From the NCBI GenBank assembly GCA_021234155.1, contig JAJEKV010000479.1, forward strand, positions 1 to 64,000: DNA of 64,000 nucleotides, in the 5' to 3' direction. The stretch's first letter is position 1, and the number at the start of each line of letters is the position of its first letter. The stretch is from Isoetes taiwanensis. Taxonomy: Eukaryota > Streptophyta > Lycopodiopsida > Isoetales > Isoetaceae. Below are positions 34,191-45,424 of the stretch, piece by piece. The notes under the pieces are model-generated. The model was given only the letters and a program-made list of their open reading frames with translations. It was not told the origin of the DNA and made no database searches. A program made the position numbers and the translations under genes.

Positions 34191-34220
<30 letters not shown>
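31709..34220 (+). mobile_element. L1-type LINE, 5'-truncated, with 15-bp target duplication
   Basis: Flanked by ATGATTGGCCGTACT at 31694-31708 and 34221-34235 (exact), with a poly(A) tail at 34191-34220. The coding remains begin inside RT (FGAASGIHLNFAKCSI, then YLTLLGLPLAIHM) and continue in broken frames with ALKEYIWRGTHLCLGG and ARILGARMYGRPF, typical of the region after RT in plant L1 elements. Endonuclease and most of RT are lost to 5' truncation. A CACTA MITE sits in its 3' part. The intact duplication shows a fairly recent insertion. Confidence 0.93.
33791..33985. mobile_element. CACTA-type MITE with TGT target duplication
   Basis: 195 bp, ends CACTACTACAAAA and TTTTGTAGTAGTG, the CACTA (En/Spm) terminal signature. 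TGT flanks it on both sides (33788-33790, 33986-33988), the 3-bp duplication expected of this superfamily. Subterminal repeats AAAGTGACATTTATGCTC and their inverse make a hairpin. Non-coding. It lies inside the LINE. Confidence 0.95.
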
Positions 34221-34223
<3 letters not shown>

Positions 34224-35639
34224 ATTGGCCGTACTTTGATCTCTTAAGGGGAAAGGGTAAAGGAAAAAGGGGGGAAAGGAAAAAGGGAAGAGACAAGAGA
34301 GAATGTGAAGGGCAAAAAGGCACGATAAAAGGGAGAAAAGCAAAGGGAAAAGGGTGGGGATAAGAGAAGAGAAAATGCATGAAAAAAAATGAAAAAGGGA
34401 AAAAAAAAAGAAAAAGGGGGGGAAAAATTACCGGGAAAGGGCACGAGGGAAAAGGAAAAGGTAAAAGTGGTAAAGGAAGAGGAAAGGGCCACGAAAAAAA
34501 AGGAAGAAGGAAAGATTGAAGAAAGGGGAAAAGGGAGGAGAAAAAAAACATGGAAAAAGGGAAGAAAAAAAGGGCATGGAAAAAGGGAGAAAAAGAGAAG
34601 CGTTGAAGAAAGAGGAAAAAGGAAGGGAAAAATGGCATAGGAAAAGGAAAAGGAAAAGGAAAAGAAAAAGAAAAAGAGAGAATGGAAATGGAAAAAAAAA
34701 AGTGCATGAGAGAAAAGGGGAAGAGTAAAAGGTTGGGAAAATGAGGAAGAGGGAAGGAAAAAGGGAGAACAAGAAAAGGATGGGGAGAAGGGAAGAAATA
34801 AGGGAAAGTGAGAAGAAAGAAAAAGGAAAGGGAACCTGAACAAAAGGCATGAGAAAAAGGGAAAAAGGTAAACAAGAAAAGGGAAGGAGGAAATGGCATG
34901 AGATAAAAGGGAAGAGGAAAATGGCGGAGAAATAGAAAAAAGAAAAGGAAAAAAAGGGGGAAGAGAGAAAGGGTGGGGAAAAGAGGAAAATGAGTATATG
35001 AAAATAAGAAAAGAAAACAAATGTGGAAGGGCATGGGAAAAAGGAAAAGGAAAAGGAAAGGAAGGAAAAAGGGTACGAGGAAAGGATCGGGAAAGGAGGA
35101 AAACAGAAAAAAATCCATTAGGAAAGGGAAAAGAGAAGGGAAGCGGGGGAGCAGAGGGAAAAGGGGAAGAAAACATGGGAAAAGGAAAAGAGAAAAGAAA
35201 AAGGAAGGGGAAAAAGAAGAAAAAAATACAGGGAAAGAGAAGTGGGAAAAGGGTGGGGAAAAGGAGGAAAAAAGGAAAGCACAGGAAAAATGGAAAGAAG
35301 AAAGGGGTGGAAAAAAAAGGAAGGGAAAAAGGGCGTAAGAGAAGAGAAATGGAAAAGAAAAAAGGAGGGAAAAGGGGAAAAGGGGAAGAGGGCACGGGAA
35401 AAGGGAAAAGAGGAAAAGGAAAGAGAAAAAAGGAACATAGAAAAGGGAAAGGGAGAAAGGGTGAGGAGATGGAAAAAGGGAAGGTAAAAAGGGCATGGAA
35501 AACAGGAGGGGAAAAAGAAAAAGGGAGGATAAAAGGGCACCCAAAAAAAGGAAGAGTGAAAGGCTGGGAAATGGAGGAAAAGATAAGGGAAAATAAGCAT
35601 GGAAAAAAAGCAAAAGACTAAAAGATTGAGGAAAAGGGA

Positions 35640-35990
35640 AGGCAGGATTCTATCCTGCCTACAAAGTGTGCATGTATGGCTAAAGTTTTGCCCAACGGAT
35701 GTGTGGTGAGTTGGTATAGGCCTAGTAATGCCAAAATAAATGTGCACTTGGTCAGGGGTTTAAACCCTGGCCAATGTATGTTTAGCTTTTAGAGTTGGTT
35801 ACTGGGGTTATACGGCCATGATCCCCGACGTGGTAGAACTTGTGCCTATACGTGTCCTCCACTTTGTCTGCCATAAGGCAGCAGGATAAGCTCCACAATA
35901 ATTGTGTGAGTATGCACCAGTAAAAATTGGCTTCCATGTACACTGGGGCTGGTTAACTGGTTGTTGCCTAAAAATTCCCCGACTAGGGCA
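35640..35990 (+). mobile_element. tRNA-derived SINE (probable)
   Basis: A non-purine island in the polypurine tract. A-box-like TGGTGAGTTGG (about 35702-35712) and B-box-like GGGGTTTAAACCC (about 35757-35769) have tRNA-like spacing. It ends near TTGTTGCCTAAAAATTCC. No clear target duplication was found because the flanks are low-complexity. Confidence 0.5.
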
Positions 35991-36033
35991 TGGAAAAAAG
36001 AGAAGAAGGAAACGGTGGGGAAATGAGGAAAAG

Positions 36034-36368
36034 GAAAGGAAGGAAGGAAGGAAGGAAGTTTATTTTAACGTCCACGGAGGCCAGAGGCCTATGAGACGGT
36101 ACATGCAGAGAACATGCAAAAAATCCAAAAACCCCAACACCAAAAACAAACAATGTAACTGTACAGTAGAACCCTACTACCGGGATGAAAAAACCCCCAC
36201 TTGGGAGGAAAAACCCTAATAGTAGGCTCTCAAATACCATGCCCCAGAAGAGCAAGTCTAACGGCCGAAATCTGCAGGATGTAAGCTCCCAGTCGCGCTA
36301 CCATAGGTGATGCGAGTAACTGATGTAGCGGTGTGTCAGAGCATCTAAGATCAGTGTGCACTGCTCGG
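36034..36368 (-). mobile_element. LINE 3'-end fragment with (CCTT)n tail
   Basis: Its minus strand matches the 3' end of the LINE at 18405: the CGTCCACGGAG...GGCCTATG block and the AAAAAACCCCC...GGAAAAACC hairpin region. A (GAAG)n run at 36034-36058 stands where the other copy has (GAATA)n, so this family ends in variable short repeats. It is strongly 5'-truncated, about 310 bp. Confidence 0.75.
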
Positions 36369-36600
36369 AAAAAGGTTATCGGAAAAAGGGAAGAGGGAAA
36401 CGAAGGAAAGGGGTGGGGAAACAAGGAAACATATGCGAAAAAACGGGAAAACACTGAAAAGAAAAAGAAAAGTGTATAGAAAATAAGAAAAAGTGATATA
36501 CGGGATAGAGCAAAAGGGAAAGGTATAGGGCTTATCTCCCTGTAGCCCAAAACATTTACATGCTCTCAACTTACGCCCAGCAACGCTGGGTGTATTACTA

Positions 36601-37310
36601 TTGGTGTATGTTGGTGTTGTGCATCTATATGCAAAACACAATTTCAGAGTGTGACATGGACTTGTTTTCCACACGGTGGCTAAGATTAAGACGAGGCACA
36701 ATTTTCTATCTATCTGTCACAAAATTTTCTATCTATCTTAGGTGACATGATTTTTATGGTTGGCAAAGGTCTTCAAGCTAGGGCCTTCTTTAAACGTTTG
36801 AAGGTAATAAAGTGCATATTCTAGTTACTTTACAAGCTCTTATGAAGCATGGTGGCCAAGTGTTGGCATGTGGCTTGCATGCAAGTACCTTTTTCTCCTT
36901 TCTTGTGAGCTACGGCAAAGAGAATCCACATGCAACACTTGGAGAATGGCAAAATTTGTAGCCCCAATGCAAAGGATACAAAGGTATTGTATTAATATTC
37001 ATGTAGTCATGGTTAAATATCAATTTATCTGGCTGATAATGGTAGACTACATCACCATATGATTCTATGATCACATACGTTTCAGTTCGTGCCCTAAAAT
37101 ATTGACGACCTAACACAACCGCATTTGTGCACATCCATTTGGTACGATCCAGTTCTTGATCTATACGCCGTTCTAGGTTGCAGACCTGTCATGGAGCATG
37201 CTGCAATGTATTTATTTGTATAAAGGCAGGGGTACAGTGAAATCCGGCCATGGCCTCTGCTGTAAATACCTTTGAAATTGCTTCAAGTCTTGAGAATAAG
37301 GATAATGCTA
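36601..37310 (+). repeat. Repeat R1, right part
   Basis: Resumes the R1 copy after Helitron Hf and matches 39475-40180 closely. Near 36622 a 10-bp insertion (ATCTATATGC, with TGC repeated at its edge) is present relative to the other copy. Homology ends near 37310 at GGATAATGCT. No convincing ORF. Confidence 0.88.
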
Positions 37311-37536
37311 AAAGCTGCAAAATACCTTTTGACATCATTTCTGGCATGATGCTCACATCAACAAGAAAAATGCTGAAGTAGCACACTTTTACAGGTTCTT
37401 ATCATTGCAATTTGTACTTCGATTCATCTTATTTATCTATGACAGATTGTTGAAGCTATAAATAATCTGTTCTTCTACATTCTATTATTACATTTTCCAT
37501 TCCATCTCTATTAGATTCTAACTTTGGGAAAAGGGT

Positions 37537-37660
37537 TACAAAGGGTGATCGGTTATAAACCGAGAGGACCCAATGTACCTTTTGGCCCTTGCTTTGATAC
37601 CCTTATCAGGCTAACAAAGTATTGTTTGGCTACAGGTACGGGTCCTCTCTTCCCTTTGTA
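37537..37660 (+). ncRNA. Structured RNA motif, copy 1
   Basis: Nested helices are visible: outer TACAAAGGG/CCCTTTGTA (37537-37545 with 37652-37660); GAGAGGACCC/GGGTCCTCTC (37562-37571 with 37640-37649); GTACC/GGTAC (37575-37579 with 37635-37639); CTTTG/CAAAG (37592-37596 with 37615-37619) closed by a small CC...GG hairpin; and a side hairpin CGGTT/AACCG (37550-37562). Copies 2 and 3 keep the pairs with different bases. The loops TTTTGGCCCTTG and TTGGCT are conserved. About 30 nt downstream an open exon-like frame starts. No known RNA family was recognised. Confidence 0.7.
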
Positions 37661-37669
37661 TCTCTTTTG

Positions 37670-39210
37670 CTTCGCTTAGTTTATTGTCTATTGAAGATGG
37701 ATTTGGAGACGTACTATCATGGGAGCTCCGTACATCACAAGAAGTTCTGAATAGAAGTAGTCATTGCATGAAAAACATCCCCGGTTTCGTTAATGAAACT
37801 AAATTTCTGAGCAAGCTAAGGTATGCAGCTCTCAGGTTATATTCATGATGTTCTTATTGTAAACAATCTGGAAGCAGGATTTGGATAATAGTCAGCCTAT
37901 GATTACTGATTTCGTTGTCTGTCTACATTCATGTATATGATGGAATAGTATCTAAAACAATACTGCACTGTTGGCTTAACAAAGCAGTGGCATTCCTGCC
38001 CTATAAGTTTTCACCCTTGTGCTTTAAGCCTTACAATTTTTGGCTACTCTCGCTTATGAATTTGATCAATACAAGGGATTTCTTACCATTGATGTAAAAC
38101 AGACGCATGTTGTAAATGGACACATTGGCTGGTTTAAAGATGATTGATAAACTGATATTTGACGTTTGTATTCTACTCTATGACATAGATCCTTGGTGGT
38201 TTGTTGACCTGATTTTAAAACAGTGTATTCAGAGACGAACTTACATTATACACGAGATATTGGATGCTTGCATTATATTGTAAGTTAGTGAAATTTGTTG
38301 GCTTGATAAGCTGGTTTGAAAAGAATGTACATTGTCTTGCAATGCCGACATTGGTTGTTTGACAGAAAGGGATTTATGACTAGTGGAACATAAAAGTACT
38401 AGACTTGGATGAATTTCCTTGTCTGGATTGATAATACAGTGGAAGGATTGACTGAAGCTGATGTTTGACCTAGGATTCTAGGTTAACCTGGGTTTTTTTT
38501 AGACACTTCGATTCCTGGGTTTGACCTGGGTTGCTTGTGTCCTTTAGTCTGATCCCTTCTCTTTACAGTTCTCCACATAATCCGTGATTATTATGTCCTG
38601 ATACTTCTATTGATATTTTAGCTGGCACTTATTCATTACAGTATGAACAAACATAAGTGGAATCTGTTTTTAGCCCTCTCAGTTGGAACAAGGAGCTGGA
38701 TAATACTATGAGCAAAGTGGAGTGCTCCACTTGGCATTCATGAATATTAGTAACTTGGCATTCAATAATAATGTTTCATTACAGGAATAGATACTAGAAT
38801 GAAGTGGGATCTAAAATTATCGCCCCAACCTTCCACGAGGAACACGGACGTGCAACTTTGAAGTATGCTAAAATAAAATGGTACGTCCCAAGAAAGTTGT
38901 ACAAATATTTTTACGTTGTATCATGGATGATATCTGGTTATTCAATCTGCACAAGAGGGTGAGGACGATGGTCCACAACTATATTTGCCATTTGGCTATA
39001 AATCATCTCTGCCTTTTGGCTGTTTCAAAAAATAAAAAATGCCATTCTTATGGTACATTACTCCCACAACCAAGCATAGCTTTGGCTTGTGATATGAAGG
39101 ATACAATACTTTTACAGCAAGGGTTTCAGTTATTATTTACAAGTACCAAGGTATGTCTCTCTGATGCTTTAGTCATTCTTGATAACTTAATAATGGTAAA
39201 TATAGGGTAG
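37670..39210 (+). other. Exon-like fragments of an unrecognised gene
   Basis: An open stretch after the RNA motif (about 37690-37819; residues such as IEDGFGDVLSWELRTSQEVL) ends at a GT donor (CTAAG|GTATGC). A second open stretch at about 39010-39151 (SKNKKCHSYGTLLPQPSI) ends at ACCAAG|GTATGT. The sequence between is AT-rich and intron-like. They may be remnants of one spliced transcript that used R1 as its leader. Protein family unknown. Confidence 0.35.
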
Positions 39211-39303
39211 GGACTGATCTCCACTGTCAAGGTAGGGGTCAGCCCTCCCTTAAATTACAGTGTCATTGCCACGAGGTCGGCTTTATCCTACGGTTGGAGG
39301 TAG

Positions 39304-41188
39304 GATTTTTTTATTGATATGCTTTGCACATTAAGGAAGGCAGTTCCTTATCTATACGTAGTGTACTGTACATGGTCATATTAATGCATCGTTGTACACT
39401 GAATATTCATTGAGATTTTTATCAAAAAAATTCCTTAAGCAAATGTGTATGCTTAAAGTTGAGAAGTCCTAACATTGGTGTATGTTGGTGTTGTGCAAAA
39501 CACAATTTCAGAGTGTGACATGGACTTGTTTTCCACACGGTGGCTAAGATTAAGACGAGGCACAATTTTCTATCCATCTGTCACAAAATTTTCTATCTAT
39601 CTTAGGTGACATGATTTTTATGGTTGGCAAAGGTCTTCAAGCTAGGGCCTTCTTTAAACGTTTGAAGGTAATAAAGTGCATATTCTACTTACTTTACAAG
39701 CTCTTATGAAGCATGGTGGCCAAGTGTTGGCATGTATTTTATGGCTTGCATGCAAGTACCTTTTTCTCCTTTCTTGTGAGCTACGGCAAAGAGAATCCAC
39801 ATGCAACACTTGGAGAATGGCAAAATTTGTAGCCCCAATGCAAAGGATACAAAGGTATTGTATTAATATTCATGTAGTCATGGTTAAATATCAATTTATC
39901 TGGCTGATAATGGTAGACTACATCACCATATGATTCTATGATCACATACGTTTCAGTTCGTGCCCTAAAATATTGACGACCTAACACAGCCGCATTTGTG
40001 CACATCCATTTGGTACGATCCAGTTCTTGATCTATACGCCGTTCTAGGTTGCAGACCTGTCATGGAGCATGCTGCAATGTATTTATTTGTATAAAGGCAA
40101 GGGTACAGTGAGATCCGGCCATGGCCTCTGCTGTAAATACCTTTGAAATTGCTTCAAGTCTTGAGAATAAGGATAATGCTAGTTTAAGCTGCAAATACGA
40201 CAATTTTGTTGGCTGTGCAAATGTGCACTATTGATGTTTCTTTATTGATGTTCACTATATTGGGTGCATTTAGTGATTCCCTTGGAGTGCATGTTCACTT
40301 TTGGGTAAATGCAGGGGCCAGTGTCCACTAGAAGGAAATGTCTGACTCAAAATATTTGGGTACATCCAATTAAGGATTTTTTTCAAATATGGACTATAAC
40401 TCAACATTCAGCTAGGTACGCTATTTGACATGGCAAAGTTTTCTTGATGCACAAGTTCGGGATGTAATTCTGGACTGGGGCAAGTTTTGCATTTAACTTA
40501 TTGGCATTGGCCAAATGGTGGTTTTTATAAAATATATGGTAAACATAATGTTTTACTTTTAATAGAGCCATTATGACAAAGACGCTTCAAACCCTAATGG
40601 CGACGGCGGATAAAAAAATGTTTTGACCTAAAGTTTATGCAGTTTTCTCAACCTAACTTGAGCGGCTACCATATTGGATGTGGTAGAGCCCAGATATGCA
40701 GACGAAATCGGCAGCTCCATACTTCCATGTTTTCGTATCTTAAATGTAGAGCTAAGAAAGCTTGAATGGAATCTCTTCACCGTCTAAAGCTCCAAGAAGA
40801 AGATCCGGTCGATTTGGCAGATGCATTTGTAGCAGAGCTCCATTTCAAAATGTCTGGAGGACTGTGCAAAGGCTTGATAGACTTTGCATGTATTATTTAC
40901 AGCTAAGATCCATATCGAAATACCTGGAGAACCATGCAGAAGCTTGGTGGGATTTGCAGAGGCATACATCGTTTTGCAAAAACGTGGAGGATTCTACAGA
41001 AACTTGCATTGTTCACAACCTCCAGATAGCTTTCAGGTTTTTATGATATAGTTTTGGATCCTGAATTGCTTAATACTGAGGTTCTTGCTTTCTATATTCA
41101 TTGATCTATTAGTAAACAGTTTGCACATGGCTGCAATAAATGACACAGCCTATATACTTTGCAAGAATGCAAAATATATTCTTATTTA
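39304..41188 (+). repeat. Repeat R2, left part
   Basis: The first 870 bp (39304-40180) match R1. From about 40188 on it matches R3 (60771-61765) at about 98%. It contains the uninterrupted site CCTAACA|TTGGTG at 39468-39480, the empty site of Helitron Hf. It is interrupted at 41188 by Helitron Hg and continues at 50166. R2 directly precedes the gypsy 2 ORFs and R3 follows gypsy 2 in the same orientation, so R could be LTR-plus-leader sequence of that element. The expected LTR ends and primer site are not seen, and R3 lacks about 880 bp present here. Confidence 0.85.
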
Positions 41189-42069
41189 TCAACTCTTTTA
41201 ATTTGGGATTTTCCGGTCTGGAGGAAAATATTTTTGGAATTTATTTTAAGTGATTTCTATAAGGTTTCAGGGATTTTGGCAGCCGGAAAGAAAAACCGAT
41301 ATTCCAAAAACCAGGAATGGTGATTTCAATTAAGATTTTCTATATAGAAATTTCTCCTTTCACGGCATGCATGCCACGAATCTTCCCTCTTTCAGCATTT
41401 TCGTGCATTCTGAAATGGATTAGATTTGCACTCTTCTTGGCTTGGGAGGTTCGTGGAGAATCCAAAATTTTGCTTTTTTCCATGGAGCATCGGCGTCCAA
41501 AATTTTTCTTTGCTCTAACCTTATAGTATGATTTCGGTGGAGGGGTTTCTTCTGCGTTTTTTCTGGGAGCATGGCATCTCTGCTTGGAGGGACAACGATA
41601 TTTGTTCAGTGGGTGGAGAGGATAAGAATTAGAGCTTCATCCGAGCTGATGTTAAAGCAGAGATTTATGGCCGCTCTTATGGCTGCCGAGGTAAGTTGTT
41701 GCATGCCTATTTGTTGCTTCAGGTGGTGTGGTTTTCTGACTATTCTTTATAGTGGATGTCAGTTTTCACGATTTTATTTGGGCTTGCAGCTTATCTATAT
41801 TCAAGTGGTTTGCATCTTATCTAATTTTGCAATGTTCAACAGGAGATTCAAGGCTTCCATAGGTCATTCATTTGGTGCAGAGCTTCGTTGCGGAGGTTTT
41901 CTTACCACTTTGGAGTACTTTTTGCATCGGCTAATTATCTGGCATCCTTCCGTTATTTCTTCACTGCTCAAAAAATGGTGGAACCCATTTAATATGGCAA
42001 CAACTCCAGCAGGTTTGTTTGGCAAATCGTTACTGTAAACACCCATGCCTATTCTTTTTTCACTAGAAC

Positions 42070-42250
42070 CAAGCCCAGCGTTGCTGGGCTAGGTTGGAAA
42101 TCTGTCATCGAACTTAGTGAATTCAGTACACATTGTGATCTAGGCTCAGCGTTGCTAGGCTAGGTTGGAAACCTATCATTGAACTTAGTGAATTGAGTCC
42201 ACATTGTGACCTTGCCTTATCCAAGTGGTTGTGCAAAGTCTAAGGTCGAA
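42070..42250 (-). repeat. Tandem duplication of the Helitron 3' end region
   Basis: The block with the hairpin CCCAGCGTTGCTGGGCTAGG and the following GGAAATCTGTCATCGAACTT occurs at 42071-42150 and again, with changes, at 42151-42235. The inner hairpin is decayed. A 3'-end duplication could provide a spare terminator for transposition. Confidence 0.7.
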
Positions 42251-42575
42251 ACATCTCAATGAACTTATTGAATTCTGTCCACATACCTTGCAAACTTGCA
42301 TTATTCAAGTGGTTGTGCATAACCTAGAGTACTTTGTTCCATGGAGACAATACTAACTATAATAATGACAAACCTTTCAATATTAGAAGAATAACACGTA
42401 AAATCGTTGTTTAATTTCCAAGTCCTTTAATAAATTATTCGGAAACATTAGGATTGGGGCAAGATGTGACATGTTCATTTTGAACATCATTTCTTCATGA
42501 GGATTGGGGCAAGATGTGATGTGCGTTTTGAACATCATTTCTTCATCCTTAAATTGTTGCCTTTTATATATGCAA

Positions 42576-45424
42576 CTAGTAAGGTGCCCACCTTCGGTGG
42601 GCACTCGTACACAGAGTATTTGTCCATGTGTGTTGTTGGGGTAAGGCTTTACAATCCCCAGCATTGCTGGGCTAACATCGAAACCTAAAAATGATTAAGC
42701 CATAATATAGCTTGTATTATATTCGGGAGCTACAAAGATCTTTGATTCAAACAGATTGATATAATACAACATGATGGGGTCATGTTTATTTTAATCTTTT
42801 TCATTGTTTTTTTATTTGGATTCGCACTTCAGCAGGTTGCGTTGCCTCAAAGCCTCCCAGATTGAATTACATCGTACATTTACATTTCTATATTTCTAGC
42901 ACCCCTATGTTCAAAAACCATTTTGTATAGGGCGTCTGGTGCATCTTTGGGAGCCAAATTCAAAGGTATCACAGTGAAAGACTTTCTTTCCTTTGTAGAC
43001 GTTAAATATACTTCCTTCCTTCCTTCCTTCCTTCCTCTTCCACCATTTTACAAATTATAAGTTGCACTGGGCATATTTCTTTTCTCTTTATTAAGTGCAT
43101 GGTTGTGACGCCGGTAGGTGACAAATGTGGCAGTTAAAAGTATCATACATAGAATCACTATGATGTGCATCATAATGGGTACGTAACAATGCATCATCGT
43201 GGGCAATGAACATGAATGCTGATCACGAATGCCTTCAACAAAAGCTATCATAATTTGAAGGCCATTCAAATATCGAAGGTGTAGGATGAAACCCTATAAA
43301 AGACATTGGTAAGTTTCTAAGGAGGGTGTATCTTATATCTAAAGCCAAACATCATTTGCCATAATGACCATGGGAGTTTGCTTGGTAACATCCCATATTT
43401 TTGCATAAATTAGGAACCTTTAATTTCTTTCTTTTTTATTCTCCCTTTTTTTTTCTAACCCCCTTCTCCCTCCCTTTGCCTTCCCTTTCCCCTTCCCCTT
43501 TTTTTCTTTCTCTTTTTCTTATCAGCTTTTTCCCTTCCTTTTTATCTTTCCCCGCTCTTCCCATTTTTCCACTACTCTCTTTCCCTTTCCTTTTCCCCTT
43601 CCTCTTCCTTTTCCTTTTCCTTTTCTCTTTCCCGTTTCTCATGCATTTTTTTCGTTCTCTTTTGCTTACCTTTTCATGTGCCCTTTTCTTCCTTTCCCCA
43701 CCCTCTTCCTCTTGATCACGTGCCCTTTTCCCCATCTCTTTTCCCATTTCTCTCTCCTCTTTTCCTCATGCTCTTTTTGCTTTCCCTTCTCCTTTTTCCG
43801 CTTCCCTTTTCCTTTCAACTTTTCATTCCCTTTTCATACTTTCCCAACCCTTTTGCTTTGCGATGTTCCCTTTTTCCCTTTCCTTTCTCTTTCCCCTTCC
43901 TTTACATTTTTCCTTTCCCGTTCCTTTTAAACTTTTCATATGCCTCTTTCCATTCCCTTTTCTCAACCTTTTTTATGTACCCTTTTTCCTTCTTTTTCCC
44001 CATCCTCTTCCCCTTTTTCCCCTTTCCACTTTATCCTTTCTTGTTTTTTTTTTTTCCCTTTCTATACTCTTTTTTCCCTTTCTTTTTTCTATTTCCTCAC
44101 CCTTTCCCTCTTCTTTTTTTCTCGTGCCCTTTTCTCCTTCCTCTTTTCCTCTTCCTATTCCTTACCCCCCCTACCCTTTGTCTATTCTACTTTCCCCCCC
44201 ACTTTTTTCCTCATTTTTCCATCCTTTCCCTCTTCCTTTTCTCGATGCTCTTTTTTGCTTTCCTTTTTCTCTTTCTTCACCCTTTCTCTTTTCCCCTTTT
44301 TTCACGCCCTTTCCTTTTTTCTCTTTTTCTCGTTCCCTTTTCCCAAGTTCTCTTTTCCCTTTTCCCACTCTCTTTTCCTTTTTACTTTTCTTTTTTTTTC
44401 CCATAGACTTTGCAACCTTTTCTTATTTTCCCTTACATTTTTTCTCCTTTTCTCACCTTTACTTCTCACCCTTCGCTTTGGTGCTCTTTTTCCGTTCCCT
44501 TTCCCCCTCGCCTATTCTATTCCTTTTTCTATTTTCTTTTATCTTTCCATTTTCCTTTTCTCCTTCTCTTTCCTTTTTCCTCTTACCTTTCTTTTATTCC
44601 TTTTCCCTTTTCCTTTTCCCTTTTCCCTTTTCCCTTTTCCCTTTCATCGTTTTCCTTTTCCCTCCCCTCTTCCTTTTCCCTTTTCCTTTTCCCTTTCATC
44701 GTTTTCCTTTTCCTTCCCTCTTCCTTTTTCCCTTTTCCCTTTCATCGTTTTTCCTTTTCCCTTCCCCCTCTTCCTTTTCCCTTTTCCCTTTCATCGTTTT
44801 TCCTTTTCCCTTCCCCTTTTCCTTTTTTTTTTTTTCCCTTTTACCTTTTCCTTTTTTCCCTTTTCCTTTTTCCTTTTCCCTTTCATCGTTTTCCTTTTCC
44901 TTCCCCTTTTCCTTTTCCCTTTCCCCTTTCCCTTTTCCCTTTTCCCTTTTCCTTTTCCCTTTTCCCTTTTCCCTTTTCCCTTTCATCTTTTTTCCTTTTC
45001 CCTTCCCCTTTTCCGTTTCCCTTTTCCCTTTTCCCTTTCATCATTTTTCCTTTTCCCGTCCCCTTTTCCTTTTCCGTTTTCCCTTTTCCGTTTTCCCCTT
45101 TCCCTTTCATTTTTTTTTTCCTTTTCCCTTCCCTTTTCCTTTTCCCTTTTCCCTTTCATCGTTTTTTTTTTCCCTTCCCCTTTTCCGTTTCCCTTTTCCC
45201 TTTCATCGTTTTCCTTTTCCCTTCCCCTTCCCCTTCCCCTTCCCCTTTTCCCTTTTCCCTTTTTCCTTTTTCTTTTCCTTTTTCCTTTTCCCTTTCATAT
45301 TGAAGCCATAGTCAAGATGAAATTTTAGTTGAAGACACGCACACATCATCTCCACCATTGGTCAATCAAATCCTCGACCGTCCGATTTAGGGTGCGGTCC
45401 ATTACACAACATTATAATATAAGA
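42576..45424 (-). mobile_element. Helitron Hi, polypurine type, inside Hh
   Basis: Minus-strand 5' end TCTTATATTATAATGTT at 45424 with the GCACCCTAAATCGGACGG block; 3' end hairpin GCCCACC-GAA-GGTGGGC (42586-42602) then ACCTTACTAG ending at 42576. The host bases are A42575 and T45425. The 3' hairpin is of the Hc type, while the body (43420-45300) is the long polypurine tract seen with GCCCAGC-type ends, so subfamilies have exchanged parts. The flanking host carries TTGTTGCCTTTTATATATGC on both sides, from a pre-existing tandem repeat. Confidence 0.85.
43420..45300. repeat. Polypyrimidine tract of 1.9 kb
   Basis: Plus strand nearly free of purines; units such as CCTTTTCCC and CCCTTTCATCGTTTT are repeated, the latter at irregular 50-80 bp intervals in 44640-45300. 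Very long open frames (Phe/Pro/Ser one way, Lys/Glu/Arg the other) result from composition only. Confidence 0.95.

Larger units (their letters stand above)
31578..36600 (+). mobile_element. Helitron Hf, 5 kb, with nested LINE, MITE and SINE
   Basis: It starts TCTTATATTATAATGTT with GCCCTAATTTGAATGATCG inside and ends with hairpin GCCCAGC-AAC-GCTGGG (36574-36589) then TGTATTACTA. The paralogous empty site at 39474 reads CCTAACA|TTGGTG, so both ends are fixed: A31577 and T36601. The last G of CTAG is missing. The body is polypurine (34240-35645, 35990-36058, 36368-36540), interrupted by a LINE, a SINE and a LINE 3' end. Without these the element would be about 1.9 kb. No Rep/helicase. Confidence 0.95.

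Noticed and set aside
34138-35613. Long minus-strand frames in the polypurine body of Helitron Hf
   Set aside because: Same low-complexity cause; composition explains the openness.
43863-45328. Two overlapping plus-strand frames of over 450 codons
   Set aside because: Pyrimidine tract of Helitron Hi; overlapping open frames in different registers show there is no selection.
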